From NCBI GenBank assembly GCA_017397725.1, contig JAFQIA010000023.1, forward strand, positions 29,699 to 93,698: a DNA stretch of 64,000 nt. The letters run 5' to 3'. The notes under the pieces were generated by a model. The model was not told the DNA's origin. It ran no database searches and saw only the letters and a program-made list of their open reading frames with translations. The stretch is from Clostridia bacterium. GTDB taxonomy: Bacteria; Bacillota; Clostridia; Monoglobales; Monoglobaceae. A program made the position numbers and the translations under genes. Position 1 is the first letter of the stretch. Each line of letters starts with the position of its first letter. Below are positions 49,355 to 59,208 of this stretch, one piece after another.

Positions 49355-49387
49355 AAAAAGAGCAGATAAAAATCTGCTCTTTTTCTT
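49355..49387 (-). terminator. terminator of the glycogen operon
   Basis: AAAAGAGCAGAT (49356-49367), loop AAAA, ATCTGCTCTTTT (49372-49383), immediately after the glgA stop on the minus strand. Confidence 0.92.
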
Positions 49388-50821
49388 TTACTTTAGTAAA
49401 TTTTGATACATTTCGCTATATTTCTTTGCCGAAGCCTCCCAAGAAAAGTCGGTCTTCATTGCCCGTTTCATCATGGGCACCCAGACCTCCTTGTTGGCAA
49501 AGAGGTTCAGCGCCATCTTGAGGGTGTGCAGCATATCATGCCCGTTGTAGGGGCCAAAGCTGAATCCGTTTCCCTCGCCGGTGAATTCGTTGTAGGGCTG
49601 CACACTGTCCTTGAGTCCGCCGGTTTCCCTTACCAGAGGCAACGTTCCGTATGCCATGGCAATCATCTGGCTCAGCCCGCAAGGCTCAAACATGGAGGGC
49701 ATCAGCAGAATATCACTTGCCGCATAAATCTTGTGCGCCAGCTCATTGCTAAAGGTGATGTTTGCCGAAACCTTTTCGGGATGATACCACGCATTCTGGC
49801 GGAAGAGGTTCTCATACTGCTCCTCGCCGGTGCCCAGCACCACCAACTGAATATCCAGATTCATCAGCTCGCCCATCACATCGGCAATGATGTCAAAGCC
49901 TTTCTGGTCCACCAGACGGGAAACAATACCCACCATTGCTTTTTCTCCGTCAATGGGCAGACCCAACTGCTCCTGCAGTCTGGTTTTGTTCAGCTTCTTT
50001 TTGGAAACCAGATTTCTCAAATCAAAGTTTTCAAAGATGTACGGGTCGGTCTTGGCGTTGTATTCGTCCTTGTCAATACCGTTGATGATGCCAAAGAGGG
50101 ACTGGTCTCTTGCCGAAAGCAAGCCATTGAGCCGCTCACCGCCGATGGGGGTCTTGATTTCCTCTGCATAGGTGGGACTGACTGTGGTCACATAATCGGA
50201 ATAGACAATGCCGCCCTTGAGCAGATTGGCACAGCCGTGGAATTCCAGCTTGTCATCGGTGAAAAAGCTCTGGTCCAAGGAGAAAAAGTCTGCCACAATA
50301 TCCATGGAATACACGCCCTGATACCGCAGGTTGTGGATGGTAAACACCGTCTTGATTCCCTGATAGAACGCATCCCGCACAAAATAGGCGTTGAGCAAAA
50401 CCGGAATCATACCGGTCTGCCAGTCGTGGCAATGGAGCACATCGGGCTTAAAATCCAAAGACCGCAGGATTTCCAAACACGCCTTATCAAAAAAGGAAAA
50501 CCGCTCCAAATCGTTCCATTTGTAAAGGTAGACATCTCCAAAATAGTATTCGTTGTCGATAAAGTAGTAGGTCACGCCATCCTTGATCAGCTCAAATACG
50601 CCGCAGTATTTTCTCCGCCAGCCCAAAGGGATATACAGGAAAAATTTGAACTCCATCTGGTCCCGATACTGCTGAGGGATGCACCCATATTTGGGCAGAA
50701 TCACCCGTACGTCGTGCCCCAGCTTGGCAAGCGCCTGAGGCAGCGCACCCACCACATCGCCCAGTCCGCCGGTTTTGGCAAAAGGCGCAACCTCGGAGGA
50801 ACACATCAAAATCTTGCTCAT
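49388..50821 (-). CDS. glgA: glycogen synthase (ADP-glucose dependent)
   Basis: GlgA, a GT5 retaining glucosyltransferase, extends alpha-1,4-glucan from ADP-glucose. The 477-residue protein has the substrate loop KTGGLGDVVGALP (residues 15-27), the hinge HNLRYQGVY, and the C-terminal catalytic residues in IVSRLVDQKGFDII and PSMFEPCGLSQMIAMAYGTLP (about 371-391). It ends the four-gene run glgB-glgC-glgD-glgA on the minus strand, 12 nt after glgD. The SD is AAGGAGATG. It is intact. Confidence 0.96.
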   Translation of the reverse strand: MSKILMCSSEVAPFAKTGGLGDVVGALPQALAKLGHDVRVILPKYGCIPQQYRDQMEFKFFLYIPLGWRRKYCGVFELIKDGVTYYFIDNEYYFGDVYLYKWNDLERFSFFDKACLEILRSLDFKPDVLHCHDWQTGMIPVLLNAYFVRDAFYQGIKTVFTIHNLRYQGVYSMDIVADFFSLDQSFFTDDKLEFHGCANLLKGGIVYSDYVTTVSPTYAEEIKTPIGGERLNGLLSARDQSLFGIINGIDKDEYNAKTDPYIFENFDLRNLVSKKKLNKTRLQEQLGLPIDGEKAMVGIVSRLVDQKGFDIIADVMGELMNLDIQLVVLGTGEEQYENLFRQNAWYHPEKVSANITFSNELAHKIYAASDILLMPSMFEPCGLSQMIAMAYGTLPLVRETGGLKDSVQPYNEFTGEGNGFSFGPYNGHDMLHTLKMALNLFANKEVWVPMMKRAMKTDFSWEASAKKYSEMYQNLLK

Positions 50822-50833
50822 ATTGTCATCTCC

Positions 50834-51964
50834 TTATACAACCGTACCCTTTCCAATAATCATAGGATAGGTTTCTTGTCCAATCAGTTTTTTGCCACTT
50901 CGCAGTACAACTTCCTTATCGAAAATCACATTCTCCATCAGGCAGTTGTCCATAATCTGGGAGTTCTGCATCACGATACAGTTTTCCAGGGACGCGCCTT
51001 TTCCCACATACACACCGCGGAAGAGGATGCAATTTTTCACCGTTCCTTCAATCACACAGCCGTCTGCCACGATGGAGTTGGAAACCTCGGCGTGCTTGCC
51101 GTATTTGGTGGGAACAGTGTCCTTGACCTTGGTATAAATGGGCATATCGTTTTTCAGACCAAAAAGCTCGTCACGGGTTTCCTTATTCAGGATGGAAAGG
51201 TTGGAGTTGAAGAAGGACTTGATATCGTCAATCTTCAAATGCACACCGGTATGCTCATAGCCTTGAAAATGCAGGTGATTGAGCTGAGGCAGGAAGATAT
51301 CCTTGGACAAAAAATGCTTGCCGTGGGCAACCGCATCGTCTACCAAATCAATCAGCAAATCCTTGCGAATGATAAACATATGCATATAAGAAAGGTCGGT
51401 TTTCTGCTGTGCCGGATAAACGTGGATATCACGGATTCTGCCGGTCTCGTCTGCATCCAAGAGAATATGCCGCTTCAGCTCCCGCTCGGGAATGTGCGGA
51501 ATCTTGTGATAAATCATGGTCACATCCGCTTCACTTTCCAGATGGGCGGTGAAAACCTCATCAAAGTTCATATTGCAAAGGGTGTTGCAGTCTGCCACCA
51601 GCACATAGTTCTGCTGGCTTCTGCGCAGATAGTTCTTGATACCGTGGATGGTATCCACCCCGCCTGCAAGCTTTTCCGGAATTTCAGAGGAGTCTGCAGG
51701 GGCAAGGATAAACAGACCGTTGTTCTTTCTGTCCATATCCCAAGCCTTGCCGGTTCCCAGATGGTCGGTCAGGGATTGGTAGTTGTGAGGAGTGGTGATG
51801 CCCACATTGATGACCGAAGAATTGACCATATTGGAAAGGATAAAGTCAATGATGCGGTAACGCCCGCCAAAGGGGACTGCTGCCAGCGCTCTGCGACCCA
51901 CCAGTTCGCCCATGCTCACTTCGGGATTTTCCGCAAAAATCAGTCCTAACATATCATTTTTCAT
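50834..51964 (-). CDS. glgD: glucose-1-phosphate adenylyltransferase subunit GlgD
   Basis: GlgD is the non-catalytic or weakly catalytic partner of GlgC in Bacillota ADP-glucose pyrophosphorylase. The 376-residue protein has the nucleotidyltransferase fold start (GLIFAENPEVSMGELVGRRALAAVPFGGRYRIIDF, split here into two motifs) but lacks the GGxGxRL triphosphate loop that GlgC has (GGQGSRLG), in line with its regulatory role. The C-terminal half is a left-handed beta-helix. It lies 14 nt after glgC and shares the operon. The SD is GGGAGGG. Confidence 0.92.
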   Translation of the reverse strand: MKNDMLGLIFAENPEVSMGELVGRRALAAVPFGGRYRIIDFILSNMVNSSVINVGITTPHNYQSLTDHLGTGKAWDMDRKNNGLFILAPADSSEIPEKLAGGVDTIHGIKNYLRRSQQNYVLVADCNTLCNMNFDEVFTAHLESEADVTMIYHKIPHIPERELKRHILLDADETGRIRDIHVYPAQQKTDLSYMHMFIIRKDLLIDLVDDAVAHGKHFLSKDIFLPQLNHLHFQGYEHTGVHLKIDDIKSFFNSNLSILNKETRDELFGLKNDMPIYTKVKDTVPTKYGKHAEVSNSIVADGCVIEGTVKNCILFRGVYVGKGASLENCIVMQNSQIMDNCLMENVIFDKEVVLRSGKKLIGQETYPMIIGKGTVV

Positions 51965-51978
51965 GGTTTTGCCCTCCC

Positions 51979-53211
51979 TTAATCCATATTCTCGGTAACC
52001 ATGGAGTTGACCGCAATCTTTACGCCGTCCCCAATGGTAACATCTGCACCAAGCAGGGTGATGTCTGCACTACAAATCTTGGTGTTGACAAATTCATCTC
52101 TTGCCGAATCGTCCATAGAGCCGACCACTGCGCCTTTGCCCACGGTAACACCGGTGCCAATGATGGATTTGTAGACAATGGCACCCTCACCGATGGTCGC
52201 ACCCGACATAATGATAGAATCCTCAATCTTGGCACCCTCGCCGATGGTAACACCTTCAAAAATCACCGAATGGTCAATCTCGCCATAGATTTCACAGCCC
52301 TCGGTGATGTAGCAGTTCCGCAGCTTTGCCTCGGGGGCGATATAGTGGGGCGGCTTTACCGGTGTCTTGCTGTAAATGCGCCAGCTCTTGTCGTTGAGCT
52401 GACAGCCGGGGTTGTCGTCCAAAAGCTCCATATTGGCTTCCCACAAGCTCTGTACGGTTCCTACATCCTTCCAGTAGCCATCAAAGCGATGCGCCACCAG
52501 CTTGAGCCCATCATTCAGCATAGCGGGGATGATGTTTTTGCCGAAATCGTTGTCCGAATCAGGATTGTTTTCATCCTCGGTCAGGTATTTCTCCAGAACC
52601 TCCCAACTGAAGCAGTAAACACCCATGGATGCCAGATTGCTCTTGGGATTGGCGGGTTTTTCTTCAAACTCTACAATATTGAGTTCCTCGTCGGTATTCA
52701 TAATGCCAAAACGGGAAGCCTCTTCCCAAGGCACCTCAATCACCGCAATGGTAGCGTCAGCCTTTGCCTTTTTGTGCTGCTTGACCATCTTGTTATAGTC
52801 CATTTTGTAGATATGGTCACCGGAAAGGATGACAACATATTTGGGATGGAACTGGGAGATAAATCCCAAGTTCTGATAAATCGCATTGGCAGTACCCTTG
52901 TACCATTCGCCCTTTTCTGCCGAGGTATAGGGTGGGAGCACATAAACACCGCCACTGCCTCTGTCCAGATCCCAGGACTGACCGCCGGCGATATAGGTGT
53001 TCAGCTCCAAGGGCTGATACTGGGTCAGAACGCCCACTGCATCAATCCCCGAATGGGTGCAGTTGCTCAAGGGGAAATCAATGATTCGATACTTTCCGCC
53101 AAAGGGAACCGCAGGCTTTGCCACGTTCTTGGTCAGGATTCCCAGACGGCTGCCTTGCCCGCCTGCCAGAATCATTGCTACACATTCTTTTGCTTTCATA
53201 AAGATTACCAT
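51979..53211 (-). CDS. glgC: glucose-1-phosphate adenylyltransferase (catalytic subunit)
   Basis: GlgC makes ADP-glucose from glucose-1-phosphate and ATP, the committed step of glycogen synthesis. The protein of about 410 residues has the catalytic loop [13 protein letters not shown], the [14 protein letters not shown] motif, [11 protein letters not shown] and the glucose-phosphate site [10 protein letters not shown], then a beta-helix with hexapeptide repeats. The start is uncertain between ATG 53211 (AAAGG 3-5 nt upstream) and ATG 53199 (spacing 15 nt); the first is taken. It follows glgB by 92 bp and precedes glgD. Confidence 0.95.
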   Translation of the reverse strand: MVIFMKAKECVAMILAGGQGSRLGILTKNVAKPAVPFGGKYRIIDFPLSNCTHSGIDAVGVLTQYQPLELNTYIAGGQSWDLDRGSGGVYVLPPYTSAEKGEWYKGTANAIYQNLGFISQFHPKYVVILSGDHIYKMDYNKMVKQHKKAKADATIAVIEVPWEEASRFGIMNTDEELNIVEFEEKPANPKSNLASMGVYCFSWEVLEKYLTEDENNPDSDNDFGKNIIPAMLNDGLKLVAHRFDGYWKDVGTVQSLWEANMELLDDNPGCQLNDKSWRIYSKTPVKPPHYIAPEAKLRNCYITEGCEIYGEIDHSVIFEGVTIGEGAKIEDSIIMSGATIGEGAIVYKSIIGTGVTVGKGAVVGSMDDSARDEFVNTKICSADITLLGADVTIGDGVKIAVNSMVTENMD

Positions 53212-53303
53212 TTGCCTTTCCGACTCACAAAATACATATCCGCAGTGCCGTCCGTGAGCCATGGCAGCACGCCTTTTGATGCGGATGCGCTTCCGCAAGA
53301 AAA

Positions 53304-55259
53304 CTATTTTTTGTTCGGCTCTACCTTTTTGGCGGGAATCCCGTTGTATTTGAGATAGAACCCACTCAGCGGCGGCAGATTCAAAGAGATGGCATAGGGG
53401 AATCCGTTCACCGCTATCTTTTTGGCTTTCACCTTGCGGTTGCCCTTGCCGTCGCCGCCAAAGGTCTTGCTGTTGGTGTTGAGGCAAACCTCATACTCGC
53501 CCGCTTTGGGCACGCCTACCAGATAATTGGGGCGGGCAACAGGGGTGAAGTTCAGCACCACCGCAATGGATTCCTTGCCCGAGGCGTCCTTTCGCAAAAA
53601 GGAGAGCACACTGTTGTCCCCATCCTCGGCGTTCAGCCACAAAAAGCCTTTCCAATCCCCTTGCTCCCGCTCAATTTCATAAAAAGCGGGATGCTTTTGA
53701 TAAAAATGATTCAGCTCCGCAGAGAACCGACGCATCTTGGCATGGGCAGGATACCCTTCCAACAGCCAATCCAGTTGCTCTGCAAACCGCCACTCTACAA
53801 ACTGCCCGAATTCGCCGCCCATAAACAGCAGCTTTTTGCCCGGATGGGCATACATAAAGGCATAGAGCAGACGGAGCTGTGCAAACTTTTGTTCGTAACT
53901 GCCCCACATCTTGTCAAGCAAGGACCGCTTGCCGTGGACCACTTCATCGTGGGAGAGTGCCAGAATATAATTTTCTGCAAAGGCATACATCATAGGGAAG
54001 GTCAGCTTGTTGTGGTTGCCCTTGCGGAACAAGGGGTCGCATTGCATATAGTCAAGGACATCGTGCATCCAACCCATATTCCACTTGAAGTTAAACCCAA
54101 GCCCTCCTTCGTGAGCAGGCTTGGTCACTCCGCCCCAAGCGGTGGATTCCTCAGCAATCATCAGCACATTGGGGAATCGTTCAAACACCGCAGTGTTCAG
54201 CTTTTGCAAAAAGTCAATGGCTTCCAAGTTCTCTTTGCCCCCATACTGGTTGGGCAGCCATTCTCCGTCCCGCCGGTTGTAGTCAAGGTAGAGCATACTG
54301 GAAACTGCGTCCACCCGAAGACCGTCCATATGGTATTCGCCCAGCCAGAACAGGGCGTTGGAAATCAAGAAGGAAAAAATCTCGGTTTTGGTCCAGTCAA
54401 AGACCAGAGTTCCCCATTCCCGATGTTCGCCCCGACGGCTGTCGGGATGCTCAAAGAGGGGTGTTCCGTCAAAATATGCCAAGCCGTGGGCGTCTTTGGG
54501 AAAGTGCGCCGGCACCCAGTCCATAATCACACCAATGCCATTTTGATGCAGGGCATCAATCAGGGCTTTCAGCTCTACCGGCTTGCCGTAACGGCTGTTG
54601 GCAGAATAATAGCCGGTCACCTGATACCCCCAGGACCCGTCAAAGGGGTATTCGCAAATGGGCATCAGCTCTACATGGGTATATCCCATCTCCTTGAGAT
54701 AGGGAATCAACCGGTCAATCATCTCGGTATAGGTATAAAAGCTCCCGTCCTTTTTCACCTGCCAGGAGCCAAAGTGCATCTCGTAAATGCTCATGGGCTG
54801 GTCGTAGGGGGCGGTTTTGCTCCGTGCGTTCAGCCATTTTTCATCGTGCCAGGTATAGGACAAATCGGTGGTCACCGATGCAGTATCGGGCCGCACCTCG
54901 GAGAAAAAGGCATAAGGGTCTGCCTTTAACAGAATCTCTCCCCGTCGGGTTTCGATGCTGTATTTATAGTTTTGCCCCTCGGTGACACCGGGGAGAAACA
55001 CCTCCCAGATGCCGGAGTTTTGGTGATGATGCATCACGCCCTTACTGCGGTCCCAGCCGTTCTGGTCACAGACCACCGAAACCGAAAGGGCATTGGGTGC
55101 CCAGACCGCAAAGAAATAACCGCTCGTTCCGTCTTTATCCTGCATCTTATGCGCGCCCAGCATCCGGTAGCTTTCATAATTGACGCCTTGGTTAAAGAGG
55201 TACATAGCGGTATCGTCAAGATGAATGTTAGGACTATTTGTATGTTTTGCTTTTTTCAT
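53304..55259 (-). CDS. glgB: 1,4-alpha-glucan branching enzyme
   Basis: GlgB makes alpha-1,6 branches in glycogen. The 651-residue protein has an N-terminal CBM48-like domain (about residues 30-120, [22 protein letters not shown]), the GH13 barrel with the nucleophile aspartate in [12 protein letters not shown] and the acid in [11 protein letters not shown], and the late histidine/aspartate motif [12 protein letters not shown]. The C-terminus carries an all-beta domain. It is the first gene of the glycogen operon; SD AAAGGGG is about 12 nt from the ATG, slightly long. The 316 bp between it and glgP hold both promoters. Confidence 0.95.
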   Translation of the reverse strand: MKKAKHTNSPNIHLDDTAMYLFNQGVNYESYRMLGAHKMQDKDGTSGYFFAVWAPNALSVSVVCDQNGWDRSKGVMHHHQNSGIWEVFLPGVTEGQNYKYSIETRRGEILLKADPYAFFSEVRPDTASVTTDLSYTWHDEKWLNARSKTAPYDQPMSIYEMHFGSWQVKKDGSFYTYTEMIDRLIPYLKEMGYTHVELMPICEYPFDGSWGYQVTGYYSANSRYGKPVELKALIDALHQNGIGVIMDWVPAHFPKDAHGLAYFDGTPLFEHPDSRRGEHREWGTLVFDWTKTEIFSFLISNALFWLGEYHMDGLRVDAVSSMLYLDYNRRDGEWLPNQYGGKENLEAIDFLQKLNTAVFERFPNVLMIAEESTAWGGVTKPAHEGGLGFNFKWNMGWMHDVLDYMQCDPLFRKGNHNKLTFPMMYAFAENYILALSHDEVVHGKRSLLDKMWGSYEQKFAQLRLLYAFMYAHPGKKLLFMGGEFGQFVEWRFAEQLDWLLEGYPAHAKMRRFSAELNHFYQKHPAFYEIEREQGDWKGFLWLNAEDGDNSVLSFLRKDASGKESIAVVLNFTPVARPNYLVGVPKAGEYEVCLNTNSKTFGGDGKGNRKVKAKKIAVNGFPYAISLNLPPLSGFYLKYNGIPAKKVEPNKK

Positions 55260-55494
55260 TAGAAGGATAGCCCCTTTCTTTTGTATGCCAACTTATACAT
55301 ATTTATTGTAGCACGGAAACAGAAATTTGTCTATTTTTTCCTGTCGAAAAGATGCACAAATTATTTTGATGTTCTTTGTTGGTTTTTCAAGGAAAATCGC
55401 GGTTTGGGATGAGACAAGCTCCTCTTTTAAGAATATGCATAAAGCGGGCGGAATATGCTTTTTTCAGGAATCCAAGTTTTTTGCAAAAAAAGAT
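55260..55494. other. divergent intergenic region between glgB and glgP
   Basis: Apart from the glgP promoter and SD to its right, this AT-rich spacer shows no gene, hairpin or known riboswitch. A minus-strand promoter for glgB is expected here (a TATAAG-like box near 55291-55296), but I cannot place a good -35. Confidence 0.4.
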
Positions 55495-55523
55495 TTGCTA
55501 ATCTGCGGATTTTGTGGTAGAAT
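55495..55523 (+). promoter_or_regulatory. promoter of glgP
   Basis: TTGCTA (55495-55500), 17 nt, TAGAAT (55518-55523), about 53 nt before the GTG start. Confidence 0.65.
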
Positions 55524-55575
55524 AGAGGCTGTGTGTAAAAAAGCACAGGCTTTTACATTTTTAGGAGGGACTTTT

Positions 55576-58026
55576 GTGAAAAAATTAAATAAAAATTCTT
55601 CTGCTTACAAAGAGAAGAAAGCGTTTATCCAGGCGGAAATCGTCGGCAAGGTCAAGCGCTATTTCGGCAAGACGGTAGAGCAGGCAACCCTGCGGGAAAT
55701 CTATACCGCCCTGTCTATGACCATTCGGGATGAAATTATGGACAAATGGGTGGCATACAAGGAAAAGGCTGACAAACAGCCCCAGAAAGAGCTTTATTAT
55801 CTTTCTTTTGAATTCCTGATGGGCCGTGCTATGGGCAACAACCTGATGAACCTGACCGAAACCGATATTTACCGCGATGTATTAAAGGAGATGGGATTCT
55901 CCTTAGAAGATGTGGAGGAATACGAAACCGATGCCGGCCTCGGCAACGGCGGTCTTGGCAGACTGGCAGCTTGCTTTTTGGATTCCTTGACCAATCTGGA
56001 GCTGCCGGCATTCGGTTGCGGCATCCGTTATGAATTTGGTCTGTTCCGCCAGAAGATTGTGGACGGCTACCAGATTGAGATGCCTGACCCCTGGCTCCAG
56101 AGCGGCAATGTCTGGGATATTGCCCGCCCCGAGGATATCAAAGAGGTACACTTTAACGGAAAAATCGAGGAATATATGGAGGACGGACAGCTCAAGTTCC
56201 GTCATGTGGATTACAACACGGTGATTGCAGAGCCCCACGATATGCCCATCACCGGCTTTGACAGTGAAATCGTCAATACACTCCGTCTGTGGCAGGCAAC
56301 CTCTCCTGAGGTCATCAATATGGGCGAGTTCAACCGTGGCGATTACATCAAGGCAACCGAGAACAAAGAGCTGGCAGAGGTGATTTCCAAGATTCTCTAT
56401 CCGGAGGACAATCACTATGAGGGTAAGCTCCTCCGACTGAAACAGCAGTATTTCTTTGTTTCGGCGACTATCCAATGGATTTTAAGCAAGCACAAGCAGA
56501 AAGGGCTTTCGCTCTATGACCTGCCCGACTATGTGCAGATTCATATCAATGACACCCACCCCACCATTGCCATCCCCGAACTGATGCGGATTCTGATGGA
56601 CGAAGAAGGCTTTGGCTGGGATGAGGCTTGGGACATTGTGGGCAGAACCTTTGCTTACACCAACCACACCATTTTGTGTGAGGCTCTGGAAAAATGGCCC
56701 TTTGAGATGGTGGAACAGCTTCTGCCCCGTCTTGCTATGATTATCCGTGAGATTGACCGTCGCCAGAGAGAGGTTCTGTGGCAGCGCTTCCCCGGCGATT
56801 CCGGCAAGGTAGAGTGGATGGCAGTCATCCATCACGGACAGGTGAGTATGGCAAACCTGTGCCTGACCGCTTGCCACAGCGTCAACGGTGTTGCGGCACT
56901 CCATACCGAAATCCTGAAACAGGAAACCTTTAAGGATTATTACAGCATCTACCCCGAAAAATTCAAGAATATGACCAACGGTGTCACCTTCCGCAGATGG
57001 CTCTACAAGGCAAATCCGGAGCTGGCATCCCTGATTACTTCGGCAATCGGCGACGGTTGGGTCAAGGATTATCGGGAGCTGGAAAAACTGGCACCCTTTG
57101 CTGAGGATGCGGCATTCCGTGAAAAGTTTGCGGCAATCAAGCTGGAAAACAAAAAGAAGTTGGCGGCATACATCAAAGAGCACAACGGGATTGAGGTAGA
57201 CCCCAATTCCTTGTTTGATGTACAGATTAAGCGTCTGCACGAATACAAGCGTCAGCTCTTAAAGGCGCTGCAGATTATCTATCGCTATCAGCAGATTCTC
57301 CAGCATCCGGAGTCTGCGGATCTGTTGCCCACCACCTATATCTTTGCGGCAAAGGCGGCGCCCGGCTATCATATGGCAAAGCTGATTATCAAGTTCATCA
57401 ATGATATGGCAGCAGTCATCAACAATGACCCCAGAGTCAATGGCATCTTAAAGGTGGTATTCATTGAAAATTACAGTGTTTCCATTGCAGAAAAGATTGT
57501 TGCGGCAGCAGATTTGAGTGAGCAGATTTCCACCGCCTCCAAAGAGGCATCCGGTACCGGTAATATGAAACTGATGCTCAACGGTGCCCTGACCATCGGT
57601 ACCATGGACGGTGCCAATGTGGAAATCCGTCAGCAGGTTGGGGATGAGAACATCTTCATCTTTGGGCTTTCCTCCCAGGAGGTGCTCAATATCTACGCAA
57701 GCGGACATTCGCCCAGTCCCCAGATTTACGCTACCAATCTGGTGGTCAAGCAGGTGATTGACACCATGATTGACGGCACCTTTAATCAGGAAAACCTGTT
57801 CTATGACCTGTATCATTCTCTGGTTCAGAATGGTGGTTTTGCGGACAATTACCTGCTCCTTGCAGATTTTGATTCCTATATCAAAGCAAGTCAGGAAGTG
57901 ATGGACAAATTCCGCGATCAAGACGCTTGGATGAAGAGTGCAGTAATGAACACCGCAAAGGCGGGATTCTTCTCCAGCGACAGAACGATTGAAGATTACA
58001 ATAGAGAAATTTGGAAATTGAAATAG
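55576..58026 (+). CDS. glgP: glycogen phosphorylase
   Basis: GlgP releases glucose-1-phosphate from glycogen using PLP. The 816-residue GT35 enzyme has LSFEFLMGRAMGNNL, GLGNGGLGRLAACFLDS (about residues 117-133), the substrate loop YAFAAKAAPGYHMAK-like YIFAAKAAPGYHMAK and the PLP lysine signature EASGTGNMKLMLNGALTIGT (about 658-677). It begins with GTG at 55576, preceded by AGGAGGG at 5-7 nt; the frame is open for 83 further codons upstream but they run through the promoter. It is divergent from glgB and separately controlled. Confidence 0.95.
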   Translation: MKKLNKNSSAYKEKKAFIQAEIVGKVKRYFGKTVEQATLREIYTALSMTIRDEIMDKWVAYKEKADKQPQKELYYLSFEFLMGRAMGNNLMNLTETDIYRDVLKEMGFSLEDVEEYETDAGLGNGGLGRLAACFLDSLTNLELPAFGCGIRYEFGLFRQKIVDGYQIEMPDPWLQSGNVWDIARPEDIKEVHFNGKIEEYMEDGQLKFRHVDYNTVIAEPHDMPITGFDSEIVNTLRLWQATSPEVINMGEFNRGDYIKATENKELAEVISKILYPEDNHYEGKLLRLKQQYFFVSATIQWILSKHKQKGLSLYDLPDYVQIHINDTHPTIAIPELMRILMDEEGFGWDEAWDIVGRTFAYTNHTILCEALEKWPFEMVEQLLPRLAMIIREIDRRQREVLWQRFPGDSGKVEWMAVIHHGQVSMANLCLTACHSVNGVAALHTEILKQETFKDYYSIYPEKFKNMTNGVTFRRWLYKANPELASLITSAIGDGWVKDYRELEKLAPFAEDAAFREKFAAIKLENKKKLAAYIKEHNGIEVDPNSLFDVQIKRLHEYKRQLLKALQIIYRYQQILQHPESADLLPTTYIFAAKAAPGYHMAKLIIKFINDMAAVINNDPRVNGILKVVFIENYSVSIAEKIVAAADLSEQISTASKEASGTGNMKLMLNGALTIGTMDGANVEIRQQVGDENIFIFGLSSQEVLNIYASGHSPSPQIYATNLVVKQVIDTMIDGTFNQENLFYDLYHSLVQNGGFADNYLLLADFDSYIKASQEVMDKFRDQDAWMKSAVMNTAKAGFFSSDRTIEDYNREIWKLK

Positions 58027-58281
58027 GTGCTGAAAAATGGTGCAATCTTTGCCCGATGTTTCGCCTTGGAATCTCGGTTATGTACACAAAGTACACGCCC
58101 TCGATTCCAAGACTTACATCGAACAAATCTTACATCATTTTTGGCGCACCCAAGGTTTGTGCTGAAAAATGGTGCAATCTTTGCCCGCCCCAGCGCCTTA
58201 GAACCTCAGTTATGTGCACCAAGCACACGCCCTCGGTTCTAAGACTTGTGACGAACAAATCTCACACCATTTTTGGCGCAC
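58027..58281. repeat. two tandem 123-nt covarying palindromic elements
   Basis: Copy 1 (58027-58149) begins right after the glgP stop; copy 2 is 58159-58281. They align without gaps with about 20 differences. Each can fold into one long hairpin: outer AAAAATGGTG with CACCATTTTT (copy 2; one G-U in copy 1), middle CTTGGAATC/GATTCCAAG in copy 1 versus CTTAGAACC/GGTTCTAAG in copy 2, apical GTAC/GTAC versus GTGC/GCAC. Middle and apical changes are compensatory. It is not a known riboswitch and has no ORF. Confidence 0.85.
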
Positions 58282-58345
58282 ATAAAATGTAGTGTTATTT
58301 ACATAGGAAAAAAATTTATTTTATATTATTCAGGAGGGATTCTCT

Positions 58346-59176
58346 ATGAAAAAGTTTTTTGCATTGATGTTGGTAGGTATTTTGGCATTGTCGTTGGTTG
58401 CTTGTGGCACCAACAACGCAGGTAGCGGTGAGGCTGTGGACTATGCGGCTTCGGTAAACGGCGCGAAAATCGTAGCAGAAGCAGGTTCTGCAGGTGAAGA
58501 GCTGGCAACCGGCGACGCATTCTTTGGCGAGGCAACCTTTACTCCTGTAGATTCCATGGCAAAAGCCCTGATGGAAGTACAGGCAGGCACCGCTGATATC
58601 GCAATCGTGGACTATGTAACTTCTATTGGTTCTATCGGTGAGGGCACCGACTATGCCAACCTGAAGGTGGTTGAGGGCAAGGACTTCAGCCCTGAGGAAT
58701 ACGGCATTGCATTCCGCAAAGGCAGCGACATTACCCCTGCTGTGAATGCAGCAATCGCAGAGCTGATGAACGACGGCACCATGGATAAGATTGGTGCAGA
58801 TTACAAGCTGGATGCACTCCTCATCAAGGACGGCAAGGCATCCGATGATGCAGTGGTGGAAGGCGATCTGGCTGCCATCAAGGCAAAGGGCGAGATGGTT
58901 ATCGGTATCACCCTGTTTGCTCCTATGAACTACCATGACGAAAACAACGAGCTGATCGGCTTTGAAACCGAGTTCGCAAAGGCTGTTTGCGAAAAGCTGG
59001 GCGTTGCTGCAAAGTTTGTAGAAATCAACTGGGATACCAAAGAAATCGAGCTGAATTCCAAAAACATTGACTGTATCTGGAACGGTATGACCATTACCGC
59101 AGAACGTCAGGAGAATATGAGCATTTCCGTACCCTATATGCAGAACAAGCAGGTTATGGTTTACAAAGCTCAGTAA
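58346..59176 (+). CDS. amino-acid ABC transporter substrate-binding lipoprotein, circularly permuted
   Basis: The protein of 276 residues begins with a lipoprotein signal ending in VAC (Cys20). The order of the mature part is swapped relative to normal family 3 binding proteins. Residues 36-160 match the usual second half (KIVAEAGSAGEELA, SMAKALMEVQAGTADIAIVD, EEYGIAFRKGSD, AELMNDGTMDKIGADYK), and residues 179-276 match the usual first half (GEMVIGITLFAPMNY, ELIGFETEFAKAVCEKLGV, GMTITAERQENMSIS, YMQNKQVMVY). Both lobes are complete and joined by about 18 linker residues, so it should still bind ligand. It heads an operon with the permease and ATPase. The SD is AGGAGGG. Confidence 0.9.
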   Translation: MKKFFALMLVGILALSLVACGTNNAGSGEAVDYAASVNGAKIVAEAGSAGEELATGDAFFGEATFTPVDSMAKALMEVQAGTADIAIVDYVTSIGSIGEGTDYANLKVVEGKDFSPEEYGIAFRKGSDITPAVNAAIAELMNDGTMDKIGADYKLDALLIKDGKASDDAVVEGDLAAIKAKGEMVIGITLFAPMNYHDENNELIGFETEFAKAVCEKLGVAAKFVEINWDTKEIELNSKNIDCIWNGMTITAERQENMSISVPYMQNKQVMVYKAQ

Positions 59177-59208
59177 TCAATATTTTTGTAGAAAGTTTGG
59201 TTTGAGAA

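Noticed and set aside
49403..51949. An 848-codon plus-strand frame through glgA and glgD
   Set aside because: It covers two certain genes on the other strand and shows no family motif; long antisense frames are common opposite codon-biased genes.
55327..55575. Upstream extension of glgP by 83 residues
   Set aside because: The extra stretch runs through the promoter, has no SD, and is unlike any GlgP N-terminus; GTG 55576 has an ideal SD.
58027..58281. Tandem glycine or other known riboswitch
   Set aside because: No conserved glycine-aptamer core or other known aptamer consensus is seen; each copy is one long hairpin.
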